Shown one piece after another: positions 8,113 to 15,571 of a stretch of 51,129 bases of DNA. The notes beneath the pieces are model-generated. The model saw only the letters and a program-made list of their open reading frames with translations. It was not told the DNA's origin and ran no database searches. How positions within the stretch are numbered: the first letter of the stretch is position 1; every line of letters begins with the position of its first letter. The position numbers and the translations under genes are program-made. The DNA is from Paracoccaceae bacterium. GTDB taxonomy: Bacteria; Pseudomonadota; Alphaproteobacteria; Rhodobacterales; Rhodobacteraceae. The stretch covers positions 1 through 51,129 of the forward strand of contig JAFIEE010000005.1 of NCBI GenBank assembly GCA_020832705.1, in the 5' to 3' direction.

Positions 8113-8898
8113 ATGACGAAACCGCTGATGCCCAAGGCGACCGCCGTCTGGCTGGTGGACAATACGACGCTGAGCTTCAGGCAGATCGCCGATTTCTGCG
8201 GGTTGCACGAGCTGGAGGTGCAGGGCATTGCCGACGGCGATGTGGCGACCGGGGTCAAGGGGTTCGACCCGGTGGCCAACAACCAGCTTGACGATGTCGA
8301 GATCAAGCGCGCCGAAGCCGATCCGGCCCGCAAGCTGAAGCTGAAGTTCAACCCGGCCGCGGTGGGCGAGGAGAAGCGCCGCGGGCCGCGCTACACGCCG
8401 CTGTCGAAGCGGCAGGACCGCCCGGCCTCGATCCTGTGGCTGGTGAAGTTCCACCCGGAACTGGCGGATGCGCAGATCCGCAAGCTGGTGGGCACCACCA
8501 ACACCACGATTCAGGCGATCCGCGACCGCAGCCACTGGAACATCGCCAACATCCAGCCCATCGATCCGGTGGCGCTGGGTCTGTGCCGGCAGTCGGAACT
8601 GGACGCCGAGGTGCAGAAGGCGGCGCGCAAGAAGGCTACCGAGGGCGAGGTCATGTCCGATGACGAGCGCCGCAAGCTGGTCTCCACCGAGCAGTCGCTG
8701 GACATGCCGGCCGAGCCGCGCCTGCCCTCGGCCATTGCCGGACTGGAGAATTTCAGCCTGAGCAAGGCCTCGGAGGACGAGGACGCGGCCGCGCCTGGCA
8801 AGGCTGCCGATTACGCCGATGCGGACAGTTTCTTCAACCTGCCCGACAGCGACGAAGATGACGAGGACGAGGACGAGGACGAAACCCCCCGCCGCTGA
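8113..8898 (+). CDS. trcR: Cell cycle transcriptional regulator TrcR (DUF1013)
   Basis: Alphaproteobacterial DUF1013 protein, 261 residues, named as a cell-cycle regulator in current family annotation. The conserved core (MPKATAVWLVDNTTLSFRQI, then RYTPLSKRQDRPASILWLVK and IRDRSHWNIANIQPIDPVAL) looks like two helix-turn-helix-like segments. The C-terminus is strongly acidic (DDEDEDEDEDE), unusual for a DNA-binding protein and perhaps a contact surface for RNA polymerase. The frame is open from 7966; I chose the ATG at 8113 after AGGAG. A possible promoter is TATAAA at 7993-7998 with a poor -35 (TTTTCC) 17 bases upstream. pheT follows after 33 bp and is probably co-transcribed. Confidence 0.88.
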   Translation: MTKPLMPKATAVWLVDNTTLSFRQIADFCGLHELEVQGIADGDVATGVKGFDPVANNQLDDVEIKRAEADPARKLKLKFNPAAVGEEKRRGPRYTPLSKRQDRPASILWLVKFHPELADAQIRKLVGTTNTTIQAIRDRSHWNIANIQPIDPVALGLCRQSELDAEVQKAARKKATEGEVMSDDERRKLVSTEQSLDMPAEPRLPSAIAGLENFSLSKASEDEDAAAPGKAADYADADSFFNLPDSDEDDEDEDEDETPRR

Positions 8899-8931
8899 GC
8901 GTGGCCGCGGGTCGGAACAAGGACACTGCCG

Positions 8932-11349
8932 ATGAAGTTCACCCTGTCCTGGCTGAAGGATCATCTGGACACCGAGGCCTCGCTCGAGGCGATCTGCGCG
9001 GCGCTGACCGATCTGGGGCTGGAGGTCGAGGAGGTCGCGGACCCTGCCGCCACGCTGGGCGCATTCCGGATCGCCCGCGTGATCGAGGCCGCGCCCCACC
9101 CCGATGCGGACCGGCTGCGGTTGTGCCGGGTGGAGGTGCGCGAGAGCCCCGAGGCCCCCGCACAGGAGGTGCAGGTCGTTTGCGGCGCGCCCAATGCGCG
9201 CACTGGCATGGTGGGGGTCTTTGCCCCCGTGGGCACGCATATCCCCGGCACCGGCGTGGACCTGAAACCCGGCGTGATCCGGGGGCAGGAAAGCAACGGG
9301 ATGCTCTGTTCAGAGCGCGAGTTGATGCTTTCGGACGATCACGAGGGCATCATCGAGCTGCCCGCCGATGCACCGCCGGGGATACGGTATATCGACTATG
9401 CCGGGCTGAATGACCCGATGATCCATATCAAGATCACCCCCAACCGCCCCGATGCGCTGGGCGTGCGCGGGGTGGCGCGCGATCTGGCCGCGCGGGGGCT
9501 GGGGCGGCTGAAGCCGCTCACGGTGACGCCGGTTCCGGGCGCATTCGACAGCCCCATCGGGGTGACCATCGACCCTGCGCTGAAAGACAAGGGCTGCCCG
9601 CTGTTTGCCGGGCGGGTGATCCGGGGGGTGCGGAACGGCCCGTCGCCGGACTGGCTGCAGAAGCGGCTGCGCGCGATCGGTCTGCGCCCGATTTCGGCGC
9701 TGGTGGATATCACCAATTTCTTCACCTTCGACCTGAACCGACCGCTGCATGTCTTCGACGCCGACAAGGTGGCGGGCGCTTTGCGCATCCATCCGGCGCA
9801 GGGGGACGAGGCGTTGCTGGCGCTGGATGACAAGACCTATGCGCTGGCGCAGGGCCACATGGTCATTTCCGATGACACCGGCCCCGAAAGCATCGCCGGG
9901 ATCATGGGCGGGGAACATTCGGGCTGCACCGGCGACACGGTGAACGTGTTTCTGGAATCTGCGTATTGGGATCCGATCACCGTCGCCGCCACGGGGCGGG
10001 CATTGAAGATCAACTCGGACGCGCGGTATCGGTTCGAACGCGGGGTGGACCCCGAATTCACCCTGCCGGGGCTGGAACTGGCCACGCGCATGATCCTGGA
10101 CCTGTGCGGGGGCGCGCCTTCGGCGGTGGTGATGGATGGCGCGGTGCCGGATACCGCGCGCAGTTATGCCTTTGATCCGGACGCCATGGCGCGGCTGGTG
10201 GGCATGGACATCCCCGAGGCGGCACAGCGCGAAACGCTGGCCGCGCTGGGCTTCCGGCTGGAGGGTGACCGGGCCTTTCCGCCAAGCTGGCGCCCGGACA
10301 TTCTGGGCGAGGCCGATCTGGTCGAGGAAATCGCGCGCATCGCCTCGCTCACCCGGCTGGAGGGGGCGCCGCTGCCGCGTACGGCGCCGGGCGTGCCGCG
10401 TCCGATCCTGACGCCGATGCAGAAACGCGAGCGCGCGGCCCGGCGGCAACTGGCGGGGCTGGGCTATAACGAATGCGTCACCTACAGTTTCATCGACGGG
10501 CCTTCGGCAGCGCTGTTCGGCGGCGGTGAGGACGCGGTGCGGCTGGAAAACCCGATCTCGTCCGAGATGACGCATATGCGCCCCGACCTGTTGCCGGGGT
10601 TGTTGCAGGCGGCGGCGCGCAATCAGGCGCGCGGGGCGCTGGACCTGGCGCTGTTCGAGGTCGGCCCGGTATTTCTGGGCGGTGAGCCGGGCGAGCAGGC
10701 GTTGCACGCGACCGGGCTGCTGGTGGGCCATGCGGCGCCGCGTGACCCGCATGGCAGCCGCCGCGCGGTGGATGTCTTCGACGCCCGCGCCGATGCCGAA
10801 GCGGTGCTGGCCGCCATCGGCGCGCCGGAAAAGGTGCAGATCAGCCGCGACGTGCCGGGCTGGTTTCATCCGGGCCGGTCGGGGCGGATCGGGCTGGGGC
10901 CGAAACTCGGGCTGGCGGTGTTCGGCGAGGTGCATCCGAAGGTGCTGCGCGCGCTTGATGTGAAGGGACCGGCGATGGCCTTCAGCGTCTGGCTGGAAAA
11001 CCCGCCGCAGCCGCGCAAGCGCGTGATCGCGCGGCCCGCGCTGGCAGCCAGCGACCTGCAGGCGGTGGAGCGCGATTTTGCCTTTGTGCTGGATGCGCGG
11101 GTCGCGGCGGCGGATGTGGTCAACGCGGCTGCCGGAGCCGACAAGGCACTGATCGCGCAGGTGGCGGTGTTCGACGAGTTCACCGGGCCGAAGGCCGAAG
11201 CGCAGATGGGCGAAGGCCGCAAGTCGCTGGCCATCACCGTGCGCCTGCAACCGCGCGACCGCACCCTGACCGAGGCCGAGATCGACGCCGTGGCGGCGAA
11301 GGTCGTGGACAAGGTGGCAAAGGCGACGGGCGGAACGCTCAGAGGGTGA
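8932..11349 (+). CDS. pheT: Phenylalanyl-tRNA synthetase beta subunit
   Basis: Beta chain of the alpha2-beta2 enzyme that charges tRNA-Phe; 805 residues, a normal length. Domains in order are the N-terminal MKFTLSWLKDHLD start, an EMAP-like tRNA-binding domain (about 40-155, with AAPHPDADRLRLCRV), the B3/B4 editing region (about 210-380), B5 (about 400-475), a catalytic-like core, and the C-terminal FDX-ACB anticodon-binding domain (about 710-805, ending AKATGGTLRG). The start ATG at 8932 begins the classic family N-terminus. The partner gene pheS is not in the window, and trcR lies directly upstream instead. The 3' end is convergent with lpxB across a region with two strong stem-loops. Confidence 0.96.
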   Translation: MKFTLSWLKDHLDTEASLEAICAALTDLGLEVEEVADPAATLGAFRIARVIEAAPHPDADRLRLCRVEVRESPEAPAQEVQVVCGAPNARTGMVGVFAPVGTHIPGTGVDLKPGVIRGQESNGMLCSERELMLSDDHEGIIELPADAPPGIRYIDYAGLNDPMIHIKITPNRPDALGVRGVARDLAARGLGRLKPLTVTPVPGAFDSPIGVTIDPALKDKGCPLFAGRVIRGVRNGPSPDWLQKRLRAIGLRPISALVDITNFFTFDLNRPLHVFDADKVAGALRIHPAQGDEALLALDDKTYALAQGHMVISDDTGPESIAGIMGGEHSGCTGDTVNVFLESAYWDPITVAATGRALKINSDARYRFERGVDPEFTLPGLELATRMILDLCGGAPSAVVMDGAVPDTARSYAFDPDAMARLVGMDIPEAAQRETLAALGFRLEGDRAFPPSWRPDILGEADLVEEIARIASLTRLEGAPLPRTAPGVPRPILTPMQKRERAARRQLAGLGYNECVTYSFIDGPSAALFGGGEDAVRLENPISSEMTHMRPDLLPGLLQAAARNQARGALDLALFEVGPVFLGGEPGEQALHATGLLVGHAAPRDPHGSRRAVDVFDARADAEAVLAAIGAPEKVQISRDVPGWFHPGRSGRIGLGPKLGLAVFGEVHPKVLRALDVKGPAMAFSVWLENPPQPRKRVIARPALAASDLQAVERDFAFVLDARVAAADVVNAAAGADKALIAQVAVFDEFTGPKAEAQMGEGRKSLAITVRLQPRDRTLTEAEIDAVAAKVVDKVAKATGGTLRG

Positions 11350-11401
11350 GCGGCGCGCGGGGCGGCGCCCCCCCGCATGCAGGCGCGGGGGGGGCAACGC
11401 G

Positions 11402-11450
11402 GCGCAGGTCCGCTGGACCTGCGCGGACCGCGGAGCGCCGGTATTGGCGC
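11402..11450. terminator. Paired stem-loops between convergent pheT and lpxB
   Basis: GCGCAGGTCC (11402-11411), loop GCT, GGACCTGCGC (11415-11424) is a perfect 10-bp stem. A second hairpin follows: GCGCC (11435-11439) with GGCGC (11446-11450). There is no T-run on either strand. The position between two gene ends suggests bidirectional termination or mRNA 3'-end protection. Confidence 0.55.
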
Positions 11451-11460
11451 GGCGCTGGCG

Positions 11461-12621
11461 TCAGGCGGAAAGGTGGTCCAGCACCGAGCGCGCGGCGCGC
11501 AGGCCCGGAGGTTCCCCACCGTGCCCCAGCCGTGCCATGGTCAGGTCCATTGCCGCGCGCTGTTCCGCCCGCGCCTGCGGGTCGCTCAGCAGCCGTGACA
11601 GCGCCTGTGCCATGGGTGCGGCGCGGCAACTGGCGCCGAGGAATTCCGGGATCGCGCGGGTTTCGCTGATCAGGTTGACCAGCGTCACCGTCTCTACGCG
11701 CAGCATCCGTGCCACCAGCGCGCGGGTCAGCGGGTTGAAGTCATAGCCGATCACCATCGGCGTGCCGCTGGCCGCCAGTTCCAGCGAGACGGTCCCCGAG
11801 GCCGCCAGCGCCGCATCGGCGGCGGCAAAGGCGGCGCGCTTGACCTCTGGCCCGTGCTCGGCCGGGGTCAGCAGCAGCGGGGTGCCGGGCCAGTCGCGCA
11901 AGATTTCGCGCAGGGTCGCGGCCTGATCGGCCACGGTGGGGACGACCACGCGCGCGCCGGGGTGATCCCGCAGCACCAGCCGCAGGGTTTCCGCGAAACG
12001 GGGGCCAAGGCGCGCGATCTCGCCCCGGCGCGAACCGGGCAGGGTCAGGATCAGCGGCGCTTCCGGGGCGATGGCGTGGGCAGCGCGGAAAGCCGCAGCC
12101 TCGGCGCGCGTGGCCTGCGGCTCCGCCACCACCGGGTGGCCGACGAAATCGCAGGTCATGCCGACGGCCTGCATATATGGCGGCTCGAACGGGAGAAGCG
12201 CCAGCACATGGTCCACCAGCGGCGCCATCTTCGCCGCCCGCCCCGGCCGCCAGGCCCAGACCGAGGGCGCGACATAGTGGATCGTGCGCAGTCGCGGGTT
12301 CGCAGCGCGGGCGCGGCGCAGGACACGCAGGCAGAAATCCGGGCTGTCGATGGTGAGGACGGCATCGGGCCGCGCGTCGGCAATGGCGGTGGCGGTTTCC
12401 CGGATGCGGGCTTTCAGCGCGCGGTAGCGGGGCAGGACCTCCCACAGTCCCATCACCGACAGTTCGGCCATGGGAAAGCGGCTGGCCAGCCCCTGCGCGG
12501 CCATTTCCGGCCCGCCGATCCCGTCGAAGCGGACCCCCGGCGCCAGTTCCCGCAGTCCGGCCATGAGCGCGCCGCCCAGCCGGTCGCCCGAGGGTTCCCC
12601 GGCGATCAGGAACAGCTTCAT
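11461..12621 (-). CDS. lpxB: Lipid-A-disaccharide synthase
   Basis: Glycosyltransferase (GT19) joining UDP-2,3-diacylglucosamine and lipid X into the lipid A disaccharide at the inner membrane; 386 residues. The N-terminus MKLFLIAGEPSGDRLGGALM is the family signature. Further conserved parts are HYVAPSVWAWRPGRA, FVGHPV, LPGSRRGEI and ASGTVSLELAASGTPMVIGY, the last being the nucleotide-sugar-binding region. Its ATG overlaps the lpxI stop by four bases, so it is translationally coupled. It is the last gene of the bamA-ompH-fabZ-lpxA-lpxI-lpxB operon. Confidence 0.97.
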   Translation of the reverse strand: MKLFLIAGEPSGDRLGGALMAGLRELAPGVRFDGIGGPEMAAQGLASRFPMAELSVMGLWEVLPRYRALKARIRETATAIADARPDAVLTIDSPDFCLRVLRRARAANPRLRTIHYVAPSVWAWRPGRAAKMAPLVDHVLALLPFEPPYMQAVGMTCDFVGHPVVAEPQATRAEAAAFRAAHAIAPEAPLILTLPGSRRGEIARLGPRFAETLRLVLRDHPGARVVVPTVADQAATLREILRDWPGTPLLLTPAEHGPEVKRAAFAAADAALAASGTVSLELAASGTPMVIGYDFNPLTRALVARMLRVETVTLVNLISETRAIPEFLGASCRAAPMAQALSRLLSDPQARAEQRAAMDLTMARLGHGGEPPGLRAARSVLDHLSA

Positions 12622-13451
12622 CCCGCCCGCGCCCAGAGGAACAGGCCCAGTTCATCCGCCAGCGCGACCATGGCGGCGCGGTCCAGCACCAGAACGCCGC
12701 CGGCCTCGAACGCGATCCCGTTCAGCCCGGCGGCAGCGGCGGCGCGCAGCGTGTCGGGGCCAAGCGCGGGCAGGTCGATGCGCCGGTCCTGCCCGGGTTT
12801 CACAGCCTTGAAAACCACCCCGCCGCGGTGCCCGGCCCAGGGGCCGTCCGGTCCGCGCAGGGCGGCGACATGGGCCAGCATGGCATCGGTGCCGGGCAGC
12901 GCCTCGACCGCAAGGCAGAGCTTGCGGGCCACAACGCAGCCCTGGCCGACATCGACCGCGCCCAGCGCCGCCACGATCCCGGCGGCGCGGGTGGCATCCT
13001 CGCGGTCCTGCGGCCCCGGTTCGCGGGCGGAGAGCACGCCGGGGGCGGGCAGCAGGTCCGGGCAGAGCGTATCGGCGCCGACCACCGAAAGCCCCCATTC
13101 CTCGAACAGCGCCACCACTTCGCGCAGGGTTGCATCATCGCCGTTCTGCATCGCGGCCATGATGCGCGGCAGTAGCTGCATCGTGCCGGGGTCCAGCAGC
13201 GCGGGGTCCAGCCGGGGGCGGTGGACGGCGCCTGCAAAGCACACATGGCTGACGCCCTGATCCACCAGATGGTCGAGGAAGGGGACCAGCCGCTCCAGCC
13301 GGAACCGTTCGGCCCCGTCGCGCGTGCCGAGCGCGCTTTCAAAGCCTTCAAGCTCGGCCACCAGCCGGGGCGTTCCGGCAGCATCGGCCGCCGCAGCCAC
13401 CAGCCCCGGCAGCGCCCCGCGCCCGGCGATAATGGCAAGCTTCCGCATCAT
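12618..13451 (-). CDS. lpxI: UDP-2,3-diacylglucosamine pyrophosphatase LpxI
   Basis: Hydrolyses UDP-2,3-diacylglucosamine to lipid X and UMP; it is the alphaproteobacterial replacement for LpxH (DUF1009 family). It has 277 residues. The N-terminal LAIIAGRGALPGLVAAAA region and the C-terminal domain with GHRGGVVFKAVKPGQDRRID and DLPALGPDTLRAAAAAGLNG are typical; a catalytic Asp is expected in the latter region. The start is ATGATG at 13451; its first ATG overlaps the lpxA stop, and the stop overlaps the lpxB start. The location between lpxA and lpxB matches the pathway step it performs. Confidence 0.94.
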   Translation of the reverse strand: MMRKLAIIAGRGALPGLVAAAADAAGTPRLVAELEGFESALGTRDGAERFRLERLVPFLDHLVDQGVSHVCFAGAVHRPRLDPALLDPGTMQLLPRIMAAMQNGDDATLREVVALFEEWGLSVVGADTLCPDLLPAPGVLSAREPGPQDREDATRAAGIVAALGAVDVGQGCVVARKLCLAVEALPGTDAMLAHVAALRGPDGPWAGHRGGVVFKAVKPGQDRRIDLPALGPDTLRAAAAAGLNGIAFEAGGVLVLDRAAMVALADELGLFLWARAG

Positions 13452-14233
13452 TTCGGCTTCAGGAAGGCGCGGTCCGACCCTTCGGCGATGAAGGCCGCGA
13501 TCTCGCGCACATGGGGGCTGCCGGTGCTCTGCAGCAGCGCCTGCGCGGTGTCCTGCAGCGAGCGCTCCGGCGCGGCCAGCGCATCATAGGCGTCGCGCAG
13601 GGCGCGCAATTCCTCGCGGCTGGCCCCCCGGCGCTTGAGGCCGACAAGGTTCAGCCCGTCCACCTCGCCCCGCGGGCCGCGGACCATGGCGTAAGGCAGC
13701 ACGTCATGGGCGACCATCAACACCGCGCCGATCATGGCGCCTGTGCCGATGCGCACGAACTGATGCACGCCCGACAGCCCGCCGATCACCACCTTGTCGG
13801 CGATAACCGCATGCCCGCCGATGGCGACCTGATTGGCCATGATCACCCCGTTGCCCACCTGTGCATCATGGCCGATGTGCACGCCGGTCATCAGCAGGCA
13901 GTCATCGCCCACGCGCGTCACCCCGCCCCCCCCGGCGGTGCCGGTGTTCAGCGTGGCACCTTCGCGGATGCGGCAGCGGGCGCCGACGATCAGCCGCGTG
14001 CGTTCGCCCGCGTATTTCAGGTCCTGCGGCACCTCGCCCACGCAGGCGAAGGGAAAGATCACGCTGCCCGCGCCCACATCTGTCCACCCGGTGACGACGG
14101 CGTGGCTTTTCACCTCCACGCCATCGGCCAGCGTCACTTCGGGGCCGATGATGGCGAAGGGGCCGATGCGGCAGCCGGGGCCGATGCGCGCGCCCGCCTC
14201 GATCACCGCGCTGGGGTGGATCTGCGGCTCCAT
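13448..14233 (-). CDS. lpxA: UDP-N-acetylglucosamine acyltransferase LpxA
   Basis: Catalyses the first step of lipid A synthesis, transfer of a 3-hydroxyacyl chain from ACP to UDP-GlcNAc; 261 residues. The left-handed beta-helix of hexapeptide repeats is evident from residue 5 (IHPSAVIEAGARIGPGC onward). TGVHIGHDAQVGNGVIMANQ contains the catalytic His. GGLSGVHQFVRIGTGAMIG and the C-terminal helical domain follow. The frame is open to 14800, but that extension is the fabZ gene in another frame. The ATG at 14233 lies five bases after the fabZ stop. The acyl-chain length it prefers cannot be read here. Confidence 0.97.
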   Translation of the reverse strand: MEPQIHPSAVIEAGARIGPGCRIGPFAIIGPEVTLADGVEVKSHAVVTGWTDVGAGSVIFPFACVGEVPQDLKYAGERTRLIVGARCRIREGATLNTGTAGGGGVTRVGDDCLLMTGVHIGHDAQVGNGVIMANQVAIGGHAVIADKVVIGGLSGVHQFVRIGTGAMIGAVLMVAHDVLPYAMVRGPRGEVDGLNLVGLKRRGASREELRALRDAYDALAAPERSLQDTAQALLQSTGSPHVREIAAFIAEGSDRAFLKPK

Positions 14234-14238
14234 CGCGT

Positions 14239-14730
14239 TCAGGCCGTGCGGGGGGCGGCGTTGCGGTCGATCATGGCGGCAAACTCGGCCGAGGCCGCCA
14301 CCTCGCCGTCCACTTTTGCGACCCCTTCGAACTTCCATACCTTGGTCGAGGCGCGCAGCACCGAGATGTGCATTTCCAGCACGTCGCCCGGGACCACCTT
14401 GCGGCGGAACTTGGCCTTGTCGATGTTCATGAAATAGACCAGCGGCTTCTTGTCCACCAAGTCCTGCGACAGACCCACCAGCACCGCCGAGGTCTGGGCC
14501 ATCGCCTCGATGATGGTCACGCCGGGCATGATCGGCGCACCGGGGAAATGGCCCTGGAAATGCGGTTCGTTGAAGGTCACGTTCTTGATGCCGACCGCCG
14601 AGGTATTGGCCACCACGTCGCGCACCTTGTCCACCAGCAGGAAGGGGTAGCGGTGCGGGATGATCCGCATGATCAGGTCCAGGTCCGCACTTTGCGGGAT
14701 CGGGCGGGCGCCGGGTTGCGGATCGGTCAT
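14239..14730 (-). CDS. fabZ: 3-hydroxyacyl-ACP dehydratase FabZ
   Basis: Dehydrates 3-hydroxyacyl-ACP in type II fatty acid synthesis; 163 residues in the hot-dog fold. [14 protein letters not shown] opens the conserved core. [15 protein letters not shown] (near 57-72) holds the catalytic His, and [12 protein letters not shown] the catalytic Glu. The ATG at 14730 was chosen because family similarity starts soon after it. It lies between ompH (133 bp upstream) and lpxA (5 bp downstream). It competes with LpxA for the same 3-hydroxyacyl-ACP, which explains its place in the lipid A cluster. The usual lpxD neighbour is absent. Confidence 0.95.
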   Translation of the reverse strand: MTDPQPGARPIPQSADLDLIMRIIPHRYPFLLVDKVRDVVANTSAVGIKNVTFNEPHFQGHFPGAPIMPGVTIIEAMAQTSAVLVGLSQDLVDKKPLVYFMNIDKAKFRRKVVPGDVLEMHISVLRASTKVWKFEGVAKVDGEVAASAEFAAMIDRNAAPRTA

Positions 14731-14863
14731 GAGCGGTTCCTTGCAGGCTGGGTCCGTGGGCGCGTTGCAGAAGGTGCCCCCGCTCCCCGCAGGTCGGCAC
14801 GCAGCGCGGCAGGGTCTAGCAACTCGGCCCGGTGCTGACAAGCTGTCCGGTCGGCCTGGCCGG

Positions 14864-15571
14864 TCACGGGTCCAGTTCGGGCGAGGGCAATTCCACCGGC
14901 GGCATTGCCTCGGGCGGGTCTTCGGAGGCCGGGGGATCCTCGGACACGGTGTCGAAGCGGGGCAGGGGCACTTCGGCGGTTTCGGCGCCATCGCCGAGTT
15001 CGGCATCCACGCGGGCGATGGCCGCATCGGTCAGGTCGATGTCATCCGCGGCCAGCAGCACGACACGCGCGTCCAGCAGCACCTTCGCGCCCAGTTCCAG
15101 CAGCAACCCGTCCAGCATCGGCACCGCCGCGTCGAAGAAGCGCAGTTGCTCGGCGTCCTGGAACTGGCGGATCTCGCGCGCCTTCTGTTCCTGCGACTCG
15201 CGGATGCGTTCGGCGTCCTGGTTGAACGCATCGGCGTGGGCGCGGAAGGCCTCGGGCGAGAGATCGGGCCGGGCGGCGGTCAGCTCGGCCTCGCGCGCGG
15301 AAAGCTCGGTGACCAGACGCTGGTTTTCGGTTTCGAGCGCGCGTGACGCGGCCAGCACCTGAGCGCGCACCCGCTGCCCGAAAAGCGATTCGAAATAGAG
15401 CCGGTCCTGATCGACGGTGCGGATGGCGGGCGCGTCGACCGTGCCAAGGCTGAAGCCTAGTTGCTGCGCCGAAACAGGGGCGGCGGGCAAGGTGCCCGCC
15501 GCCAGCAAGAAGGTCACAAGCAATGCACGCGGGCTGACCAGCAGGGTTCGGTGCAATGCGGCGCGGTGCAT
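14864..15571 (-). CDS. OmpH/Skp family periplasmic chaperone
   Basis: Predicted periplasmic holdase for unfolded outer-membrane proteins; 235 residues, longer than Skp because of an acidic Pro/Glu-rich tail. The signal peptide reads [20 protein letters not shown]. The mature start ([21 protein letters not shown]) differs from the classic Skp start, but the long charged coiled-coil (about residues 65-150, [20 protein letters not shown] onward) and [20 protein letters not shown] are OmpH-like. The ATG at 15571 overlaps the bamA stop, indicating coupling. Its place between bamA and fabZ supports the call. The tail ([14 protein letters not shown]) is low-complexity and probably disordered. Confidence 0.85.
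   Translation of the reverse strand: MHRAALHRTLLVSPRALLVTFLLAAGTLPAAPVSAQQLGFSLGTVDAPAIRTVDQDRLYFESLFGQRVRAQVLAASRALETENQRLVTELSAREAELTAARPDLSPEAFRAHADAFNQDAERIRESQEQKAREIRQFQDAEQLRFFDAAVPMLDGLLLELGAKVLLDARVVLLAADDIDLTDAAIARVDAELGDGAETAEVPLPRFDTVSEDPPASEDPPEAMPPVELPSPELDP

Noticed and set aside
9310-11397. Very long open frame (695 codons) on the minus strand
   Set aside because: It is antisense to pheT, whose protein is fully recognisable. The frame is an effect of high GC; its product is Arg/His/Gln-rich and has no domain.
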